Shown here in pieces: positions 9,619-19,267 of a stretch of DNA of 64,000 nt (its first letter is position 1; every line of letters starts with the position of its first letter). Both the position numbers and the translations under genes were made by a program. This stretch comes from Streptomyces sp. NBC_00513 (GTDB taxonomy: Bacteria; Actinomycetota; Actinomycetes; Streptomycetales; Streptomycetaceae), in the NCBI RefSeq assembly GCF_041431415.1, contig NZ_CP107845.1:2666001-2730000 (forward strand). The letters run 5' to 3'. The notes beneath the pieces are model-generated. The model was not told the DNA's origin and searched no databases. It saw nothing but the letters and a program-made list of their open reading frames with translations.

Positions 9619-10131
9619 ATGAACAGCGACAACGACGCCATCACCACCACGGGCACCTGGAAGGTCGCCCCGGAACCGTTCACCACTCCCGACGGAACGG
9701 CCCTGCGCCGCGCGTACTACGCGGAGGTCGCCGGGCGGTATTGGAAGCGCTCCGTCACCGAGGCGGAGATCGACCAGGGCATGCTCGACTTCCCCGCCGA
9801 CGACCTCCTGCCACCCACGGGCCGCTTCGTCGTCGGCAGACTCGACGGCCGGGCCCTGGCCTGCGGCGGCATACGTCTGCTGGACCCCGTCACCGCCGAG
9901 CTCACTCGGGTGTACGTCGACCGGCGCGCCCGCGGTACCGGAGGCGGGGCGGCGCTGCTCACCGCCCTGGAGGACGCGGGCCGCGCGCTGGGCGCCGAGC
10001 GCGTACGGCTGGACACCCGGTCCGACCTGGTGGAGGCCCGGGCGCTGTACTCACGGCACGGGTACGCGGAGATACCCGCGTACAACTCCGGCCCCTATGC
10101 GGAGCACTGGTTCGAGAAGCCCCTGGTGTAG
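9619..10131 (+). CDS. GNAT family N-acetyltransferase
   Basis: A 170-residue protein with a clear GNAT core: the acetyl-CoA loop ELTRVYVDRRARGTGGGAALL (R/Q-x-x-G-x-G/A pattern), preceded by ACGGIRLLDP and followed by VRLDTRSDLVEARALYSRHGY, the usual C-terminal helix and strand. It would transfer an acetyl group from acetyl-CoA to an amine; the substrate is unknown. The ATG at 9619 is preferred over an upstream one at 9529, which would add a non-conserved 30 residues. Confidence 0.8.
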   Translation: MNSDNDAITTTGTWKVAPEPFTTPDGTALRRAYYAEVAGRYWKRSVTEAEIDQGMLDFPADDLLPPTGRFVVGRLDGRALACGGIRLLDPVTAELTRVYVDRRARGTGGGAALLTALEDAGRALGAERVRLDTRSDLVEARALYSRHGYAEIPAYNSGPYAEHWFEKPLV

Positions 10132-10172
10132 TCGTCACACAGGGCCCGCGGCACATAGGCCCTGAGGCGGGA

Positions 10173-10226
10173 TTCAGGGGGCGACAGGGGCTCAGGGGGC
10201 GACACGGGTTCAGGGGGCGGCGTGGT
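10173..10226. repeat. 18-bp tandem repeat x3 at the exporter 3' end
   Basis: Three units of the type ttcagggggcgacagggg. The third copy contains the stop codon and last codons of the exporter gene, so the repeat seems to have grown out of the gene's 3' end. Otherwise 10132-10209 between the convergent genes is empty. Confidence 0.8.
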
Positions 10227-12261
10227 CCCGGCGCGGCAGCGTGTCGTAGGGCTCCTCGGAGTCTGATCCGCACAGTTCCGCGTTGAGTTCCTCGACCAGC
10301 TTGATCAGGTCGGTCGGCCGGTTCGGGCCCCACCAGTCGCCGAGCAGTTCGGCGAGCGATTCCTGCCGGGCGGCGGCCAGCCGGGCGGCGCTCTCACGGC
10401 CCGGGTCGGTCAGGACCAGGGACAGCCCGTCGCGTACCGCGAGTCCGCGCCCCTCGACCTGCCGGGCCGCGTCCGTGATCACCTTGATCGGCACGCCGGT
10501 GCGGTCGGCGAGCACCGACGGGTCCGTCGATCCGTACTTCTTGATCCGCAGCAGCATCCAGCTGGACGCGGGCAACAGGTCGTATCCCGCCTTCGCGGTG
10601 ATCTTCTCGTAGACGTGCCGGCGGCCCTCACGGGTCCCGAGGACCGACAGTGCGCGGGCGACCTCTTCGTGTGAGGACCGCTGGACGGGGTTGGAGGCGA
10701 GGGTCTCGGTCACATCGGGTGCGGTGACGGATGCGCGGAGCTTGTCCTCCTTGAGGAACCAGGCCACCACGAAGGCGACGAGCACCATGGGCACGGCATA
10801 CAGGAAGACGTCGGTGATGGAGGTGGAGTAGGCGTCGAGCGCCCGGGTGCGCAGGTCGGCGGGGAGTCCTCCGATGGCCCGCGGGTCGGCCTCCAGCCCC
10901 GCGACGGTCACACCGGCCGGCAGCTGCGCACCGGCCAGCGCGGAGGAGAGCTGGTCGTCGAGCCGGTTGGTGAAGATCGTGCCGAAGATGGCGACGCCGA
11001 AGGAGGCTCCGATGGAGCGGAAGAAGGTGGCGCCGGAGGTGGCGACTCCGAGGTCCTCGTAGCTGACCGCGTTCTGCACGACGAGGACGAGGACCTGCAT
11101 GACCAGGCCGAGTCCGGTTCCGAAGACGAAGAAGTAGATCCCCATCTCCCAGTCGGAGCTGGTGCGCTGCAACTGGTGCAGGAGCAGCAGTCCGATGGCG
11201 GTCACGCCCGTACCGGCGATCGGGAAGACCTTCCAGCGCCCGGTGCGGCTGACGATCTGCCCGGAGACGGTGGAGGCGATCAGCAGGCCGAACACCATCG
11301 GCAACATGTGGACGCCGGACATCGTCGGCGAGACGCCCCGGACGATCTGGAGGAACGTCGGCAGGTAGACCATCGCGCCGAACATCGCGAAGCCGATGAC
11401 GAAGCTGATCACCGAGCAGAGGGTGAAGGTACGGATCGCGAACAGTTTCAGCGGCAGGACCGGTTCGGCGGCCCGCCGCTCGACGAGGACGAAGGCGACC
11501 AGGAGGACGGCGCCGAGAACGGCCAGACCGATGATCTGGGCCGAACCCCAGGCCCAGGTGGTACCGCCGAGAGAAGCGACGAGGACGAGGCAGGTGGCGA
11601 CGGAGGCGATGAGGAAGGTGCCGAGGTAGTCGATGGTGTGCTTGGTGGAGCGCACCGGGATGTGGAGGGCCGCGGCGATGACGGCGAGGGCGACGAGACC
11701 GATGGGGATGTTGATGTAGAAGACCCAGCGCCAGGTCAGATGGTCCACGAACAGGCCGCCCAGCAGCGGCCCGAGGACGCTGGTCGCTCCGAAGACGGCG
11801 CCGAAGAGCCCTTGGTACTTGCCGCGTTCACGGGGCGGGACGATGTCCCCGACGATCGCCATGGACAACACCATCAGCCCGCCGCCGCCCAGGCCCTGGA
11901 GGGCTCGGAAGCCGATGAGCTGCGCCATGTCCTGGGCGATCCCGCACAGCGCGGACCCGATCAGGAAGATCACGATCGCGTACTGGAACAGCCTCTTGCG
12001 CCCGTACTGGTCACCGAGCTTGCCCCACAGCGGCGTGGCGGCGGTGGAGGCGAGCATGTAGGCGGTGACGACCCAGGACAGGTGCTCCATGCCGCCGAGC
12101 TCACTGACGATGGTCGGCAGGGCGGTGGAGACGATGGTCTGGTCGAGTGCGGCGATCAGCAGCCCCAGCAGCAGGGCGCCGATGGAAACGAGTACGTCAC
12201 GTGAGGCGCGCTCACCGCCGGGGCCGGGTTGCACGGCCGATGCGGTCACATCCTGGGCCAT
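10210..12261 (-). CDS. DHA2 (14-TM) MFS drug exporter with C-terminal winged-helix domain
   Basis: A 683-residue protein; the ATG at 12261 has a strong gaggagt ribosome site, unlike the ATG at 12294. Residues 1 to about 500 form a 14-helix DHA2 transporter: [13 protein letters not shown] (motif D1/C-like), [11 protein letters not shown] (motif A) and [21 protein letters not shown] (motif C). It would expel drugs using the proton gradient. The last 150 residues are soluble and look like a MarR-type winged helix ([10 protein letters not shown]..., [33 protein letters not shown]). A DNA-binding-like tail on an exporter is unusual outside actinomycetes and may be an autoregulatory sensor. Confidence 0.85.
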   Translation of the reverse strand: MAQDVTASAVQPGPGGERASRDVLVSIGALLLGLLIAALDQTIVSTALPTIVSELGGMEHLSWVVTAYMLASTAATPLWGKLGDQYGRKRLFQYAIVIFLIGSALCGIAQDMAQLIGFRALQGLGGGGLMVLSMAIVGDIVPPRERGKYQGLFGAVFGATSVLGPLLGGLFVDHLTWRWVFYINIPIGLVALAVIAAALHIPVRSTKHTIDYLGTFLIASVATCLVLVASLGGTTWAWGSAQIIGLAVLGAVLLVAFVLVERRAAEPVLPLKLFAIRTFTLCSVISFVIGFAMFGAMVYLPTFLQIVRGVSPTMSGVHMLPMVFGLLIASTVSGQIVSRTGRWKVFPIAGTGVTAIGLLLLHQLQRTSSDWEMGIYFFVFGTGLGLVMQVLVLVVQNAVSYEDLGVATSGATFFRSIGASFGVAIFGTIFTNRLDDQLSSALAGAQLPAGVTVAGLEADPRAIGGLPADLRTRALDAYSTSITDVFLYAVPMVLVAFVVAWFLKEDKLRASVTAPDVTETLASNPVQRSSHEEVARALSVLGTREGRRHVYEKITAKAGYDLLPASSWMLLRIKKYGSTDPSVLADRTGVPIKVITDAARQVEGRGLAVRDGLSLVLTDPGRESAARLAAARQESLAELLGDWWGPNRPTDLIKLVEELNAELCGSDSEEPYDTLPRRDHAAP

Positions 12262-12387
12262 CGACTCCTCCTCAGGCCGGATCAACATTTCCATCCTGAG
12301 CGGTGTGTCCGGTTATGGCCTCTCGGGAGGGTTGGGTCGGGCCTGGCGGGTCTGCATAATCGCAGGCAGTGGCCAGGGAGGGTTCCA

Positions 12388-13446
12388 GTGAGCGCTGAGC
12401 GCTGTCCAGAATGCGGCGCCGAGGGCGTCGGCTGCGAGTGCGCGCCGGGGGCGGGTTTCAACCCCCTGCGCATTCGCCCGTACGTATCCCTGTCCGACCC
12501 CGGGCAGTCGGGATCCGCTTCGGCGTACCCGCAGCCGGTGCTGGGCGCGATGGCCGATCCGGCCCGGCCATCGGCCGGCAACCCGTTCGGCCCGTTCGGC
12601 CCGCCCGGCGAAGCCCCGACGGAGCTGCTGCCCCCGGTCCCGCCGGCAGCCGCGCCTTCGCACGACACCCCGGCGTACGGCATACCCGTACCGCCGCAGC
12701 CGCCGCAGGCCTGGTCGGACCACACGATCCCCCTGCGCCCGGTCCCGCCCACGGCGACCGGCGCCCCGGCTCCGCACACCCCGCGCGGGGCCCCTGCGGG
12801 CCCCCCGCCGGGCGCCGCGCCCCGTCCCACCGGCGGGGGCGGGGGCCCGAGGAAGCGCAAGCGGCTCGTCCTGCTCCTGGCAGGCGCCTGCACCGTGGTG
12901 GCCCTAGGTGGTACGGCGCTGGCACTGGCGCTGGGGGGATCCTCGGAGCCCGGGAAGACCGATACCGCGCTGTTGGACGCGAAGCCGTCGGGCCCCGTGG
13001 CGAGCCTGGCTCCGACCGGTTCGCCGGAGGCTTCACCCAGCCCGAAGGCAAGCCGGTCGGCCTCGCCGTCACCGTCCGCGTCCCGTTCCGCGTCACCGAG
13101 CGCGAGCGCATCGCGTTCCGCGTCGCCCTCCCCCACGCCGAGCACGTCCCGTTCCACCGCGCCGCCCACCTCGACCCCTCCGCCGAAGCCGAGCCGCACC
13201 CCCAAGCCCCAGTCACCCCCACCGCCGCCGGTGCAGGGTCCGACCCTGGCGTACGGAGACTCCGGATCAGAGGTGAAGAAGCTCCAGCAGCTCCTGTCGG
13301 GGCAGGGTCTGTACCGCGGCAGGGTGGACGGCAGGTACGGCAGGTCGGTGGAGAACGCGGTGTCGGAGTTCCAGTGGTACAACGACATCCAAGGTGACCC
13401 CTGGGGCGTCTACGGCCCCGCCACCCGCCGCGCACTGGAGGGCTAG
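12388..13446 (+). CDS. Peptidoglycan-binding domain membrane protein
   Basis: A 352-residue protein from a GTG with ggagg 8 nt upstream. It starts with a small zinc-site-like CPECG...CEC motif, then a Pro-rich cytoplasmic part, a single membrane helix at about residues 154-180 after RKRKR, a Ser/Pro/Ala/Arg repeat linker (SASPSPSASRSASPS pattern), and a C-terminal PG_binding_1 domain (GDSGSEVKKLQQLLSGQGLY and YGRSVENAVSEFQ). It probably spans the membrane and anchors to the cell wall. The N-terminal zinc motif facing the cytoplasm suggests a signalling or scaffold role, but that is inference. Confidence 0.8.
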   Translation: MSAERCPECGAEGVGCECAPGAGFNPLRIRPYVSLSDPGQSGSASAYPQPVLGAMADPARPSAGNPFGPFGPPGEAPTELLPPVPPAAAPSHDTPAYGIPVPPQPPQAWSDHTIPLRPVPPTATGAPAPHTPRGAPAGPPPGAAPRPTGGGGGPRKRKRLVLLLAGACTVVALGGTALALALGGSSEPGKTDTALLDAKPSGPVASLAPTGSPEASPSPKASRSASPSPSASRSASPSASASRSASPSPTPSTSRSTAPPTSTPPPKPSRTPKPQSPPPPPVQGPTLAYGDSGSEVKKLQQLLSGQGLYRGRVDGRYGRSVENAVSEFQWYNDIQGDPWGVYGPATRRALEG

Positions 13447-13464
13447 GCGGACGCCGACCCCGGT

Positions 13465-13530
13465 CCATTCCAGCCTCGCCGGCGTTTGAGGCGCGGGGTG
13501 CGGGGCGGAGCCCCGAAGATCCCGGCGCAG
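13465..13530. repeat. Streptomyces-type interspersed palindromic repeat
   Basis: The sequence around gcctcgccggcgtttgaggc followed by a ggggcggagcccc palindrome is a dispersed intergenic repeat I recognise from many Streptomyces genomes. It forms two adjacent hairpins downstream of the peptidoglycan-binding gene and may act as a terminator. The remaining 13531-13831 stretch holds nothing recognisable. Confidence 0.7.
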
Positions 13531-13831
13531 CCGGGGCCGCTTCGCGCAACGGCGCCCGGCCCGTCGCACGCGCGCCCGCCCGCCCGGCAACCCGCCCCGC
13601 CACCAACGCCTCCCCCCGGTGACCCATCGGGGTCCGGCCGGCGACTCGGTCGTGTGCCGTTCGTCACCGCCCCCGGCCGTCGAGCCGGCAGCCGCATTCT
13701 CAACTCGCCACCCCACCAGCCGAGTTGACCAGCAATGCCGCACACGCCACACCACACCCCCACCCCTGAAGGACTCCCCGCCGGGCGCACGGTGGCGCGG
13801 ACCGCCTCAGATTTTGTATCGTGTGGGAACA

Positions 13832-13884
13832 AAGTGGTTCCGCCTTCACTCCCTGACCGGTGGGCGGAACCACTTGTTCTTTTT
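13832..13884 (+). promoter_or_regulatory. Hairpin plus T-tract in the leader of the HAD gene (attenuator-like)
   Basis: Perfect 13-bp inverted repeat aagtggttccgcc (13832-13844) and ggcggaaccactt (13863-13875) followed by gttcttttt. It ends 24 nt before the HAD start codon, with no gene ending just upstream. A factor-independent terminator placed there would stop most transcripts entering the gene, so it may be a regulated attenuator. An AT-rich promoter-like stretch (ttttgtatcgtg, 13812-13823) precedes it. Confidence 0.6.
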
Positions 13885-13908
13885 CCCGCCCCGTCTGGAG
13901 CCCCGCCG

Positions 13909-14595
13909 ATGCCGGCCAGCACCACCGCCTCGACCTCGACCGTCCTCACCGCCAAGGCTCTGCTCCTGGACATGGACGGCACCATCGTCAACTCCGACGC
14001 CGTGGTCGAACGCTGCTGGCGCGACTGGGCCGTATCCCACGGGCTCGACCCGCACGAGGCCCTCAAGGTGGTCCACGGGCGTCAGGGTTACGCCACGATG
14101 GCCATCCTTCTGCCCGAGCGGCCGATGGAGCTCAACCACGCCGAGAACGTCGAGATGCTCGCCCGCGAGACCGCCGACACCGACGGCGTGGTTCCGGTCG
14201 GCGGCGCGCCGGAGTTCATGGCCGCCATCGCCGACCTCCCGCACGCACTGGTCACCTCCGCCGACGCCGCGCTGGCCCGGGCCCGGATGACGGCCGCATC
14301 ACTGCCCATGCCCGAGGTACGGGTGACGGCCGAGTCGGTAGGGGCCAGCAAGCCCGACCCCGAGGGGTTCCTCAAGGGCGCCGCCGAGTTGGGTGTGGAT
14401 CCGGCCGACTGCATCGTCCTCGAAGACTCCGCCGCAGGTATCGCCGCAGGCCAGGCCGCCGGGATGCGGGTCATCGGCATCGGCTCCAGGGCCGCCGCGC
14501 ACGGCCCCACGGCCCACGTGCTCGACCTGACGTCGATCCGCGTCCACACGACCCCGGACGGAACCATCCACCTCACGCTCACCCCCACCGTCTGA
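13909..14595 (+). CDS. HAD-IA family sugar-phosphatase-like hydrolase
   Basis: A 228-residue HAD hydrolase. Motif I is LLLDMDGTIVNSD (nucleophile Asp and acid/base Asp), motif II is ALVTSAD, and motifs III/IV are GASKPDPEGF and CIVLEDSAAGIAA. The cap helices after motif I fit the sugar-phosphatase subgroup (GphP, mannitol-1-phosphatase and 2-deoxyglucose-6-phosphatase types). The start at 13909 follows a ctggag ribosome site; longer in-frame starts would run back through the leader hairpin. It is a single-gene unit with its own terminator. Confidence 0.85.
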   Translation: MPASTTASTSTVLTAKALLLDMDGTIVNSDAVVERCWRDWAVSHGLDPHEALKVVHGRQGYATMAILLPERPMELNHAENVEMLARETADTDGVVPVGGAPEFMAAIADLPHALVTSADAALARARMTAASLPMPEVRVTAESVGASKPDPEGFLKGAAELGVDPADCIVLEDSAAGIAAGQAAGMRVIGIGSRAAAHGPTAHVLDLTSIRVHTTPDGTIHLTLTPTV

Positions 14596-14606
14596 CCCAC
14601 AGACCG

Positions 14607-14649
14607 AAAAGGCGCGTGGCCCGGTTGACCGCCGGGCCGCGCGCCTTTT
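14607..14649 (+). terminator. Terminator of the HAD gene
   Basis: 18-bp stem with one G-T pair (14607-14624 with 14632-14649), A-run before and T-run after, 12 nt downstream of the stop codon. Confidence 0.85.
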
Positions 14650-14651
14650 CA

Positions 14652-14965
14652 CATGCGCCCACAGGGCCCGCAGGGCACGACACGCGGCGCCCGCAGGCAC
14701 GTGGGGCACACAGCGCTCACAGGCACCTAGGGCCCGCAGGCACGTAGGACCCGCAGGCCCGCAGACCCGCAGGGCTCACAGGGTCAGCAGCACACGCAGA
14801 CCCGCAGGGCCAGCAGAACACGCAGCGCTCACAGGACCCGCAGGGCCCACAGCACACGCAGGCCACGTAGGGCACGCAGCGCTCACAGGCACACAGGCCA
14901 GGTAGGGCGCACAGGCGCACAGGACCCGCAGGGCCCACAGCGCACGCAGGGCACGTAGGGAGTCG
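14652..14965. repeat. Dense array of cacagg/cgcagggc-type short repeats
   Basis: About 310 bp built from degenerate 8-9 bp words such as cccgcaggg, gctcacagg, cacgtaggg and acacgcag. A longer block of about 40 bp (caggacccgcagggcccac...) occurs twice, near 14836 and near 14919, showing recent duplication. Long open frames on the minus strand here are Cys/Pro/Ala repeats without start context and are not credible genes. Confidence 0.75.
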
Positions 14966-15637
14966 ACAGGCCCGCCACCCACCCATGCGCACGCCCCGAC
15001 CCGCGCACGCCACCCTCCCGGATCCGAGCCCGACAGGCCGCCCGCCCGCGCCACCGGCAACGTCCGGGCCGGCCCCCTTCGCACCCCGCAGCACCACCCC
15101 ATCCCGCACTCCGCCGCGCCCCCACTCCGCCGCGCGCCCCGTCCCGCACCCCATATCCCGCATCCCGTCCCGCACCCTCCCCGCCACCCCGTCGCGCGCC
15201 GCCGATCCGCCCCGCCGATCCGCCCGCCACCCGACCCGAAGCGCCGGATCGCACGCCGGAGCAGATATCGGATCGCACGCCGGAGCGGATGCCCGCCCGC
15301 GCATCCACCCCTGCGCCGGGTGGCGGCCCCCGGAGTCCCCCGGCCGGCACCACCCGCCGCCCCACACCACCCCGCCCCGCACCGCCCACGCCTCCGCGCG
15401 ACACCGCCCACCCCTCCGCGCGCGCCCGCTTTGTGCCGTTGACCCCGGATCGCCCCCACCCCGCGGCCCGGAATCACAACTTCCGCACATCCGGGGACCG
15501 TTGGACGACTTGATGTGACGTGCCCATGTCGGCAACCTGTCACCTGGCGCCCACCCGTGCGACATCCGGCGCCGCAACCATGGCCGCGCCCCACCGGGGT
15601 CGCACGGCCACCACCCCCCGCATCCAGGGAGCCCCTC
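14966..15637. other. Non-coding, repeat-rich intergenic stretch
   Basis: No gene is supported. It contains a direct duplication of cggatcgcacgccggagc (around 15243 and 15269), and gtcccgcaccc-type microrepeats. The last about 100 bases probably hold the promoter and leader of the secreted nuclease gene. Confidence 0.5.
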
Positions 15638-16291
15638 ATGGCCCTCATACCCTCCGTCTACGCGCGTCGAATTGGCGTGCTCGCGTCAGCCTCCGCGGTC
15701 GCCGCCCTGACCACCCTCGTCAGCGCCCCAACCGCCCAGGCTTCCCCGCCCACCCCGATCAGCGCCGCGGCCGCCCGTTCGTACCTGGCCACGGTCACGC
15801 CCGCGGCGGAAGGTTCCCTCAGCGGCTACAGCCGTGACCTGTTCCCGCACTGGAGCACCGTCTCCGGTACCTGCAACACCCGCGAGACGGTCCTGAAGCG
15901 CGACGGGGTGAACGTCGTGCAGGACTCCGCCTGCGCCGCCGTCAGCGGCAGTTGGTACTCCGAGTACGACGGCGCCACCTGGACAGCGGCGTCCGACATC
16001 GACATCGACCACATGGTCCCGCTCGCCGAGGCCTGGCGTTCGGGCGCCTCCTCCTGGACCACGGCCAAGCGCCAGCAGTTCGCCAACGACCTCACCCGCC
16101 CGCAGCTCATCGCGGTCACCGACAACGTCAACCAGGCCAAGGGCGACCAGGACCCCGGCAAGTGGCTGCCCTCGCGCACCGCCTACCGCTGTACGTACGC
16201 CCGGATGTGGGTCCAGGTGAAGCAGTACTGGGGCCTGAAGATGGACTCCGGCGAGAAGACCGCCCTGTCGAGCGTGCTCAACGGCTGCTGA
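15638..16291 (+). CDS. Secreted HNH endonuclease (DUF1524-like)
   Basis: A 217-residue exported protein. A Sec signal peptide covers about residues 1-35 (Arg-rich start, alanine-rich core, end near AQA/SP). The nuclease core is DIDIDHMVPLAEAW, where the His is the general base, followed by a downstream helix with NLTRPQLIAVTDNVNQAKGD (Asn and Asp/Lys typical of the HNH bba-metal site). It probably degrades extracellular DNA for nutrition or development. The ATG at 15638 is chosen because it gives the signal peptide. Confidence 0.85.
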   Translation: MALIPSVYARRIGVLASASAVAALTTLVSAPTAQASPPTPISAAAARSYLATVTPAAEGSLSGYSRDLFPHWSTVSGTCNTRETVLKRDGVNVVQDSACAAVSGSWYSEYDGATWTAASDIDIDHMVPLAEAWRSGASSWTTAKRQQFANDLTRPQLIAVTDNVNQAKGDQDPGKWLPSRTAYRCTYARMWVQVKQYWGLKMDSGEKTALSSVLNGC

Positions 16292-16417
16292 CGGCTGCTA
16301 CCGGCGCCTGCTGACAGCAGCTGCCAACGCCCTGCCGACGACTGCCACTGACGCCCGCTCACTACTGCTGACGGTTGCTGACGGCAGCCCGGCCGGCCAC
16401 CGACCCGACCCGCCCCG

Positions 16418-16462
16418 CCTCCCCCTGGCGTAGGCCGATCTTTCTCCCCCGCCAGGGGGAGG
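16418..16462 (+). terminator. Terminator after the HNH nuclease gene
   Basis: Perfect 13-bp inverted repeat cctccccctggcg (16418-16430) and cgccagggggagg (16450-16462). The 16292-16410 stretch before it consists of ctgctgacgg-like microrepeats. Confidence 0.7.
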
Positions 16463-16521
16463 CCAGGCTCCCCCTCCACCCCTTACCGTGATCCAAGGGG
16501 ACATGAAGGAGGGGGAGTCTC

Positions 16522-18188
16522 ATGGCCGGACTGCGTCTGGGGCCGCTGCTGCGTTACGTCGACTGGGACACGGGCGGCGCCGCCACCATATGGGTCGAGG
16601 CGGACCGCCCGTGCATGGCCGAGGTGCGGTGCGCGGACGGGGCGGGCGGCCGTGCGCACACCTTCCAGATAGAGGGCCACCATTATGCGTTGGTCCCGGT
16701 CACAGGGCTGACCCCCGGCACCACCACCGAGTACGAGGTCCGGCTCGCCGGGGACCCGGTGTGGCCGCTGCCCGACAGCGGTTTCCCGCCCAGCACCATC
16801 ACCGCGCCCGCCGTCGCGGGGCCCGGACGGCCGGCTCCCGGGCTTCGGGTGACGTTCGGATCGTGTCGGCAGGCCGCGCCGCCCGCCGACCGTCGCGGGC
16901 CGCACGGCGCGGACGCGCTGGACACCCTCGCGGCGCGGCTGGCGGCCGATCCGGAAGCGGTCAGACCGGACGTCCTGCTGTTGCTCGGCGACCAGGTGTA
17001 CGCCGACCACCTGTCGCGGGCGACCAAGCGGTGGCTGGCGGCCCGCCGGGACCTGCGCGAGGCGCCGGGCGCGCAGGTCGCGAACTACGAGGAGTACACC
17101 CGGCTGTACTACGAATCCTGGCTGGACCCGGAGATCCGCTGGTTGCTGTCGACGGTGTCGAGCCTGCACGTCTTCGACGACCACGATGTCATCGACGACT
17201 GGAACACCAGCGCGGCCTGGCTGGCGGAGATGCGGGCGACGCCCTGGTGGTCGGAGCGGGTACTGAGCGGGTTGATGTCGTACTGGGTGCATCAACACCT
17301 CGGCAACCTCTCACCCGCCGAGTTGGAGGCCGACCCGCTGTACGAAGCGGTACGGGCAACCCCCGACGGGACGGACGCCCTGCGTGCCTTCGCCGCCGTG
17401 GCCGACGCCGATCCGGGCTCGGCCCGCTGGAGTTACCGGCGGACTTCGGCCGCTCGCGGTTGCTGATGGTGGACACGCGGGCCGCGCGGGTGCTGGCCGA
17501 GGACCGGCGGGCGATGCTCGACCCCGCCGAGCAGGAGTGGCTTCGGGACAACGCCCTGGACGGGCACGGCGGCTATGACCATCTGCTGATCGGGTCCTCG
17601 CTGCCGTGGCTGATGCCGCCGTTGATCCATGACGCGGAAGTGTGGAACGCCGCCCTGTGCCGCGGGGAGCGGGGGCCCCGGTGGGCGCGGATCGGGGAGG
17701 ATCTGCGGCGGCGCAGCGATCTGGAGCACTGGGCGGCGTTCCCCGAGTCCTTCGTGGCGTTGAGCGATCTGATCGAGGAGGTGGGGACGGGGCCGCGGGC
17801 GCCGGCGACGGTGTGCGTACTCTCCGGCGACGTCCATCACGCGTATGTGGCCGAGCCCCGAATACCGAGTACGGCGCGGGTGTTCCAGTTGACGTGCTCG
17901 CCCGTGCACAACTCCATCCACACGGCCGTGAAGTGGGGTTTCCGGCTGGGTTGGTCGCGGGTGGGGCGGTGGTTGGGGCGCGGTTTCTCCCGGCATGGGC
18001 GGACGGGTCGGCCGCCGCTGAGTTGGCGGCGTACGGGTGGTCCCTGGTTCGGGAATCAGCTGATGACGCTGGAGCTGGCGGGTCGCACGGCCCGACTCCG
18101 CCTGGACCAGGCGCGGACGGGGTGGGGGCGCGGGTCGAAGGCCCGGCTGACGGCCGTGTTGGATCGCGAGCTCACCGAACCGCGATGA
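16522..18188 (+). pseudogene. PhoD-like alkaline phosphatase D, frameshifted
   Basis: Residues 1-305 (16522 to about 17439) carry the N-terminal domain plus LLLLGDQVYADH and VFDDHDVIDDWN; the remainder, in the next frame to 18188, begins DFGRSRLLMVDTRAARVL and contains VCVLSGDVHHAYV. Together they give about 555 residues with all metal-binding motifs of PhoD-family phosphodiesterases/phosphatases. The frames join at ccggcgg (17436-17442): one missing base, most simply a lost G from cgggcgg. As written, the protein stops at 17466 without its last metal site. Real mutation, sequencing error or recoding are all possible. Confidence 0.8.
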
Positions 18189-18392
18189 GCTGAGCGCTGA
18201 CGTGGGCGTCCGAGCTGAACGCCGACGTGCGCGTCCGGATGAAGTCACAAGCCGTATCCACGTACCCCGGGAAGTCGTCGTATCGTCACCCCGGGGATCC
18301 GGGAGGTTACTCCCGGGCGTACGCTGTCTGGCTGTCAAGCCGCCCCTGCCGCTCCCCGCGACGACGCGGCGCTTCGGACTGGGGAGTACCAC
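18189..18392. other. Intergenic with a 24-bp direct duplication
   Basis: Two diverged copies of a ctgagcgctgacgtgggcg-type unit (about 18190 and 18215) follow the phosphatase stop. A gc-rich palindromic segment (ccccggggatccgggaggtt...) near 18290 precedes the DedA gene and may be its promoter region. No gene. Confidence 0.4.
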
Positions 18393-19025
18393 TTGCTTGA
18401 GACTCTGGGGTCGCTGACCACAAGCCCCTGGATTTACGCCGTGGTGGCGGTGTCCGTGGTGCTCGACGTGTTCCTGCCGGTGTTGCCGAGCGGAGTATTG
18501 GTGATCACCGCGGCGGCCGCCGCGGCCGCGGCAGGAGCCGCGGGTTCGTCGACGCCGGTTCCCGAGCAGGTGCCGGACATCATGGCACTGCTGGTGATCG
18601 CGACGTCGGCTTCGGTGCTGGGTGACATGGCCGCGTTCCGGTTGGCGCGGCGCGGGGGTGCCCGGTTGGACCGGGCCATCGCCCGTTCCCGTCGGCTGAG
18701 CCGGGCTCACGAGCGGCTGGGCGTGGCGTTGGCGCGTGGTGGCGGCGCCCTGGTGGTGATCGCCAGGTTCGCCCCGGCCGGCCGGTCGGTGGTCTCGTTG
18801 GGGGCGGGCAAGACCCAGCGCAAGGTCAAGGAGTTCCTGCCCTGGTCGGTCCTGGCGGGCATGACCTGGGCGGGGTACAGCGTGGCGTTGGGCTATTTCG
18901 GTACGCAGTGGCTCGGTACGGCGTGGCTGGGTACCGCGGTGTCGTTGATCGCGCTGTTCGCGGCGGGTTCGCTGGCGGCGTTGCTGCTGCGCCGCCCGGG
19001 ACCGGGTCCCGCCGCGGCGACCTGA
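18393..19025 (+). CDS. DedA/VTT-domain membrane protein
   Basis: A 210-residue integral membrane protein starting at TTG with ggggag 7 nt upstream. The VTT (SNARE-associated) core is recognisable: a re-entrant LPVLPSGVLVI near the N-terminus, ASVLGDMAAFRLARRGG, and the conserved FAPAGRSVVSLGAGKTQRK arginine/glycine loop, ending in helices with ALLLRRPG. DedA proteins move lipids such as undecaprenyl phosphate across the membrane; this one's substrate is unknown. It stands alone. Confidence 0.82.
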   Translation: MLETLGSLTTSPWIYAVVAVSVVLDVFLPVLPSGVLVITAAAAAAAAGAAGSSTPVPEQVPDIMALLVIATSASVLGDMAAFRLARRGGARLDRAIARSRRLSRAHERLGVALARGGGALVVIARFAPAGRSVVSLGAGKTQRKVKEFLPWSVLAGMTWAGYSVALGYFGTQWLGTAWLGTAVSLIALFAAGSLAALLLRRPGPGPAAAT

Positions 19026-19267
19026 GCCCCGCCCGGCCAGGGCACCCGTGGCCCCGGGGGCATCCGTGGGCCGAGGGGATCCGTGGGTGCGGGTCGCCCG
19101 TACGGTGGCCCGCTAGCCCGGGTGGGGGTGGTGCGTCACCCGTTCACCCGACAGCGATAGCCGCCTCCGGTCGGGGCTTCTAGCGTCCACAGCACGGTGC
19201 GCGACCGAATCCGCGTCACACCCGTGCCCTGGCCGCGCCGTTTCGAGGAGCCCGAGGAGTTCTCTCC

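Noticed and set aside
10834..12204. 342-residue + frame opposite the DHA2 exporter
   Set aside because: Asp/Gly/Glu/Gln-rich antisense shadow of a membrane protein gene.
14717..15648. Cys/Gly-rich minus-strand frames of about 290 residues
   Set aside because: They are translations of short DNA repeats in several frames at once and have no ribosome site or natural protein composition.
16488..17430. Upstream part of the + frame 16488-18188 as the true start of the phosphatase
   Set aside because: Before about 17430 this frame is Arg/Gly-rich and unlike PhoD, while the other frame carries the PhoD N-terminal motifs; the change of frame is therefore a frameshift.
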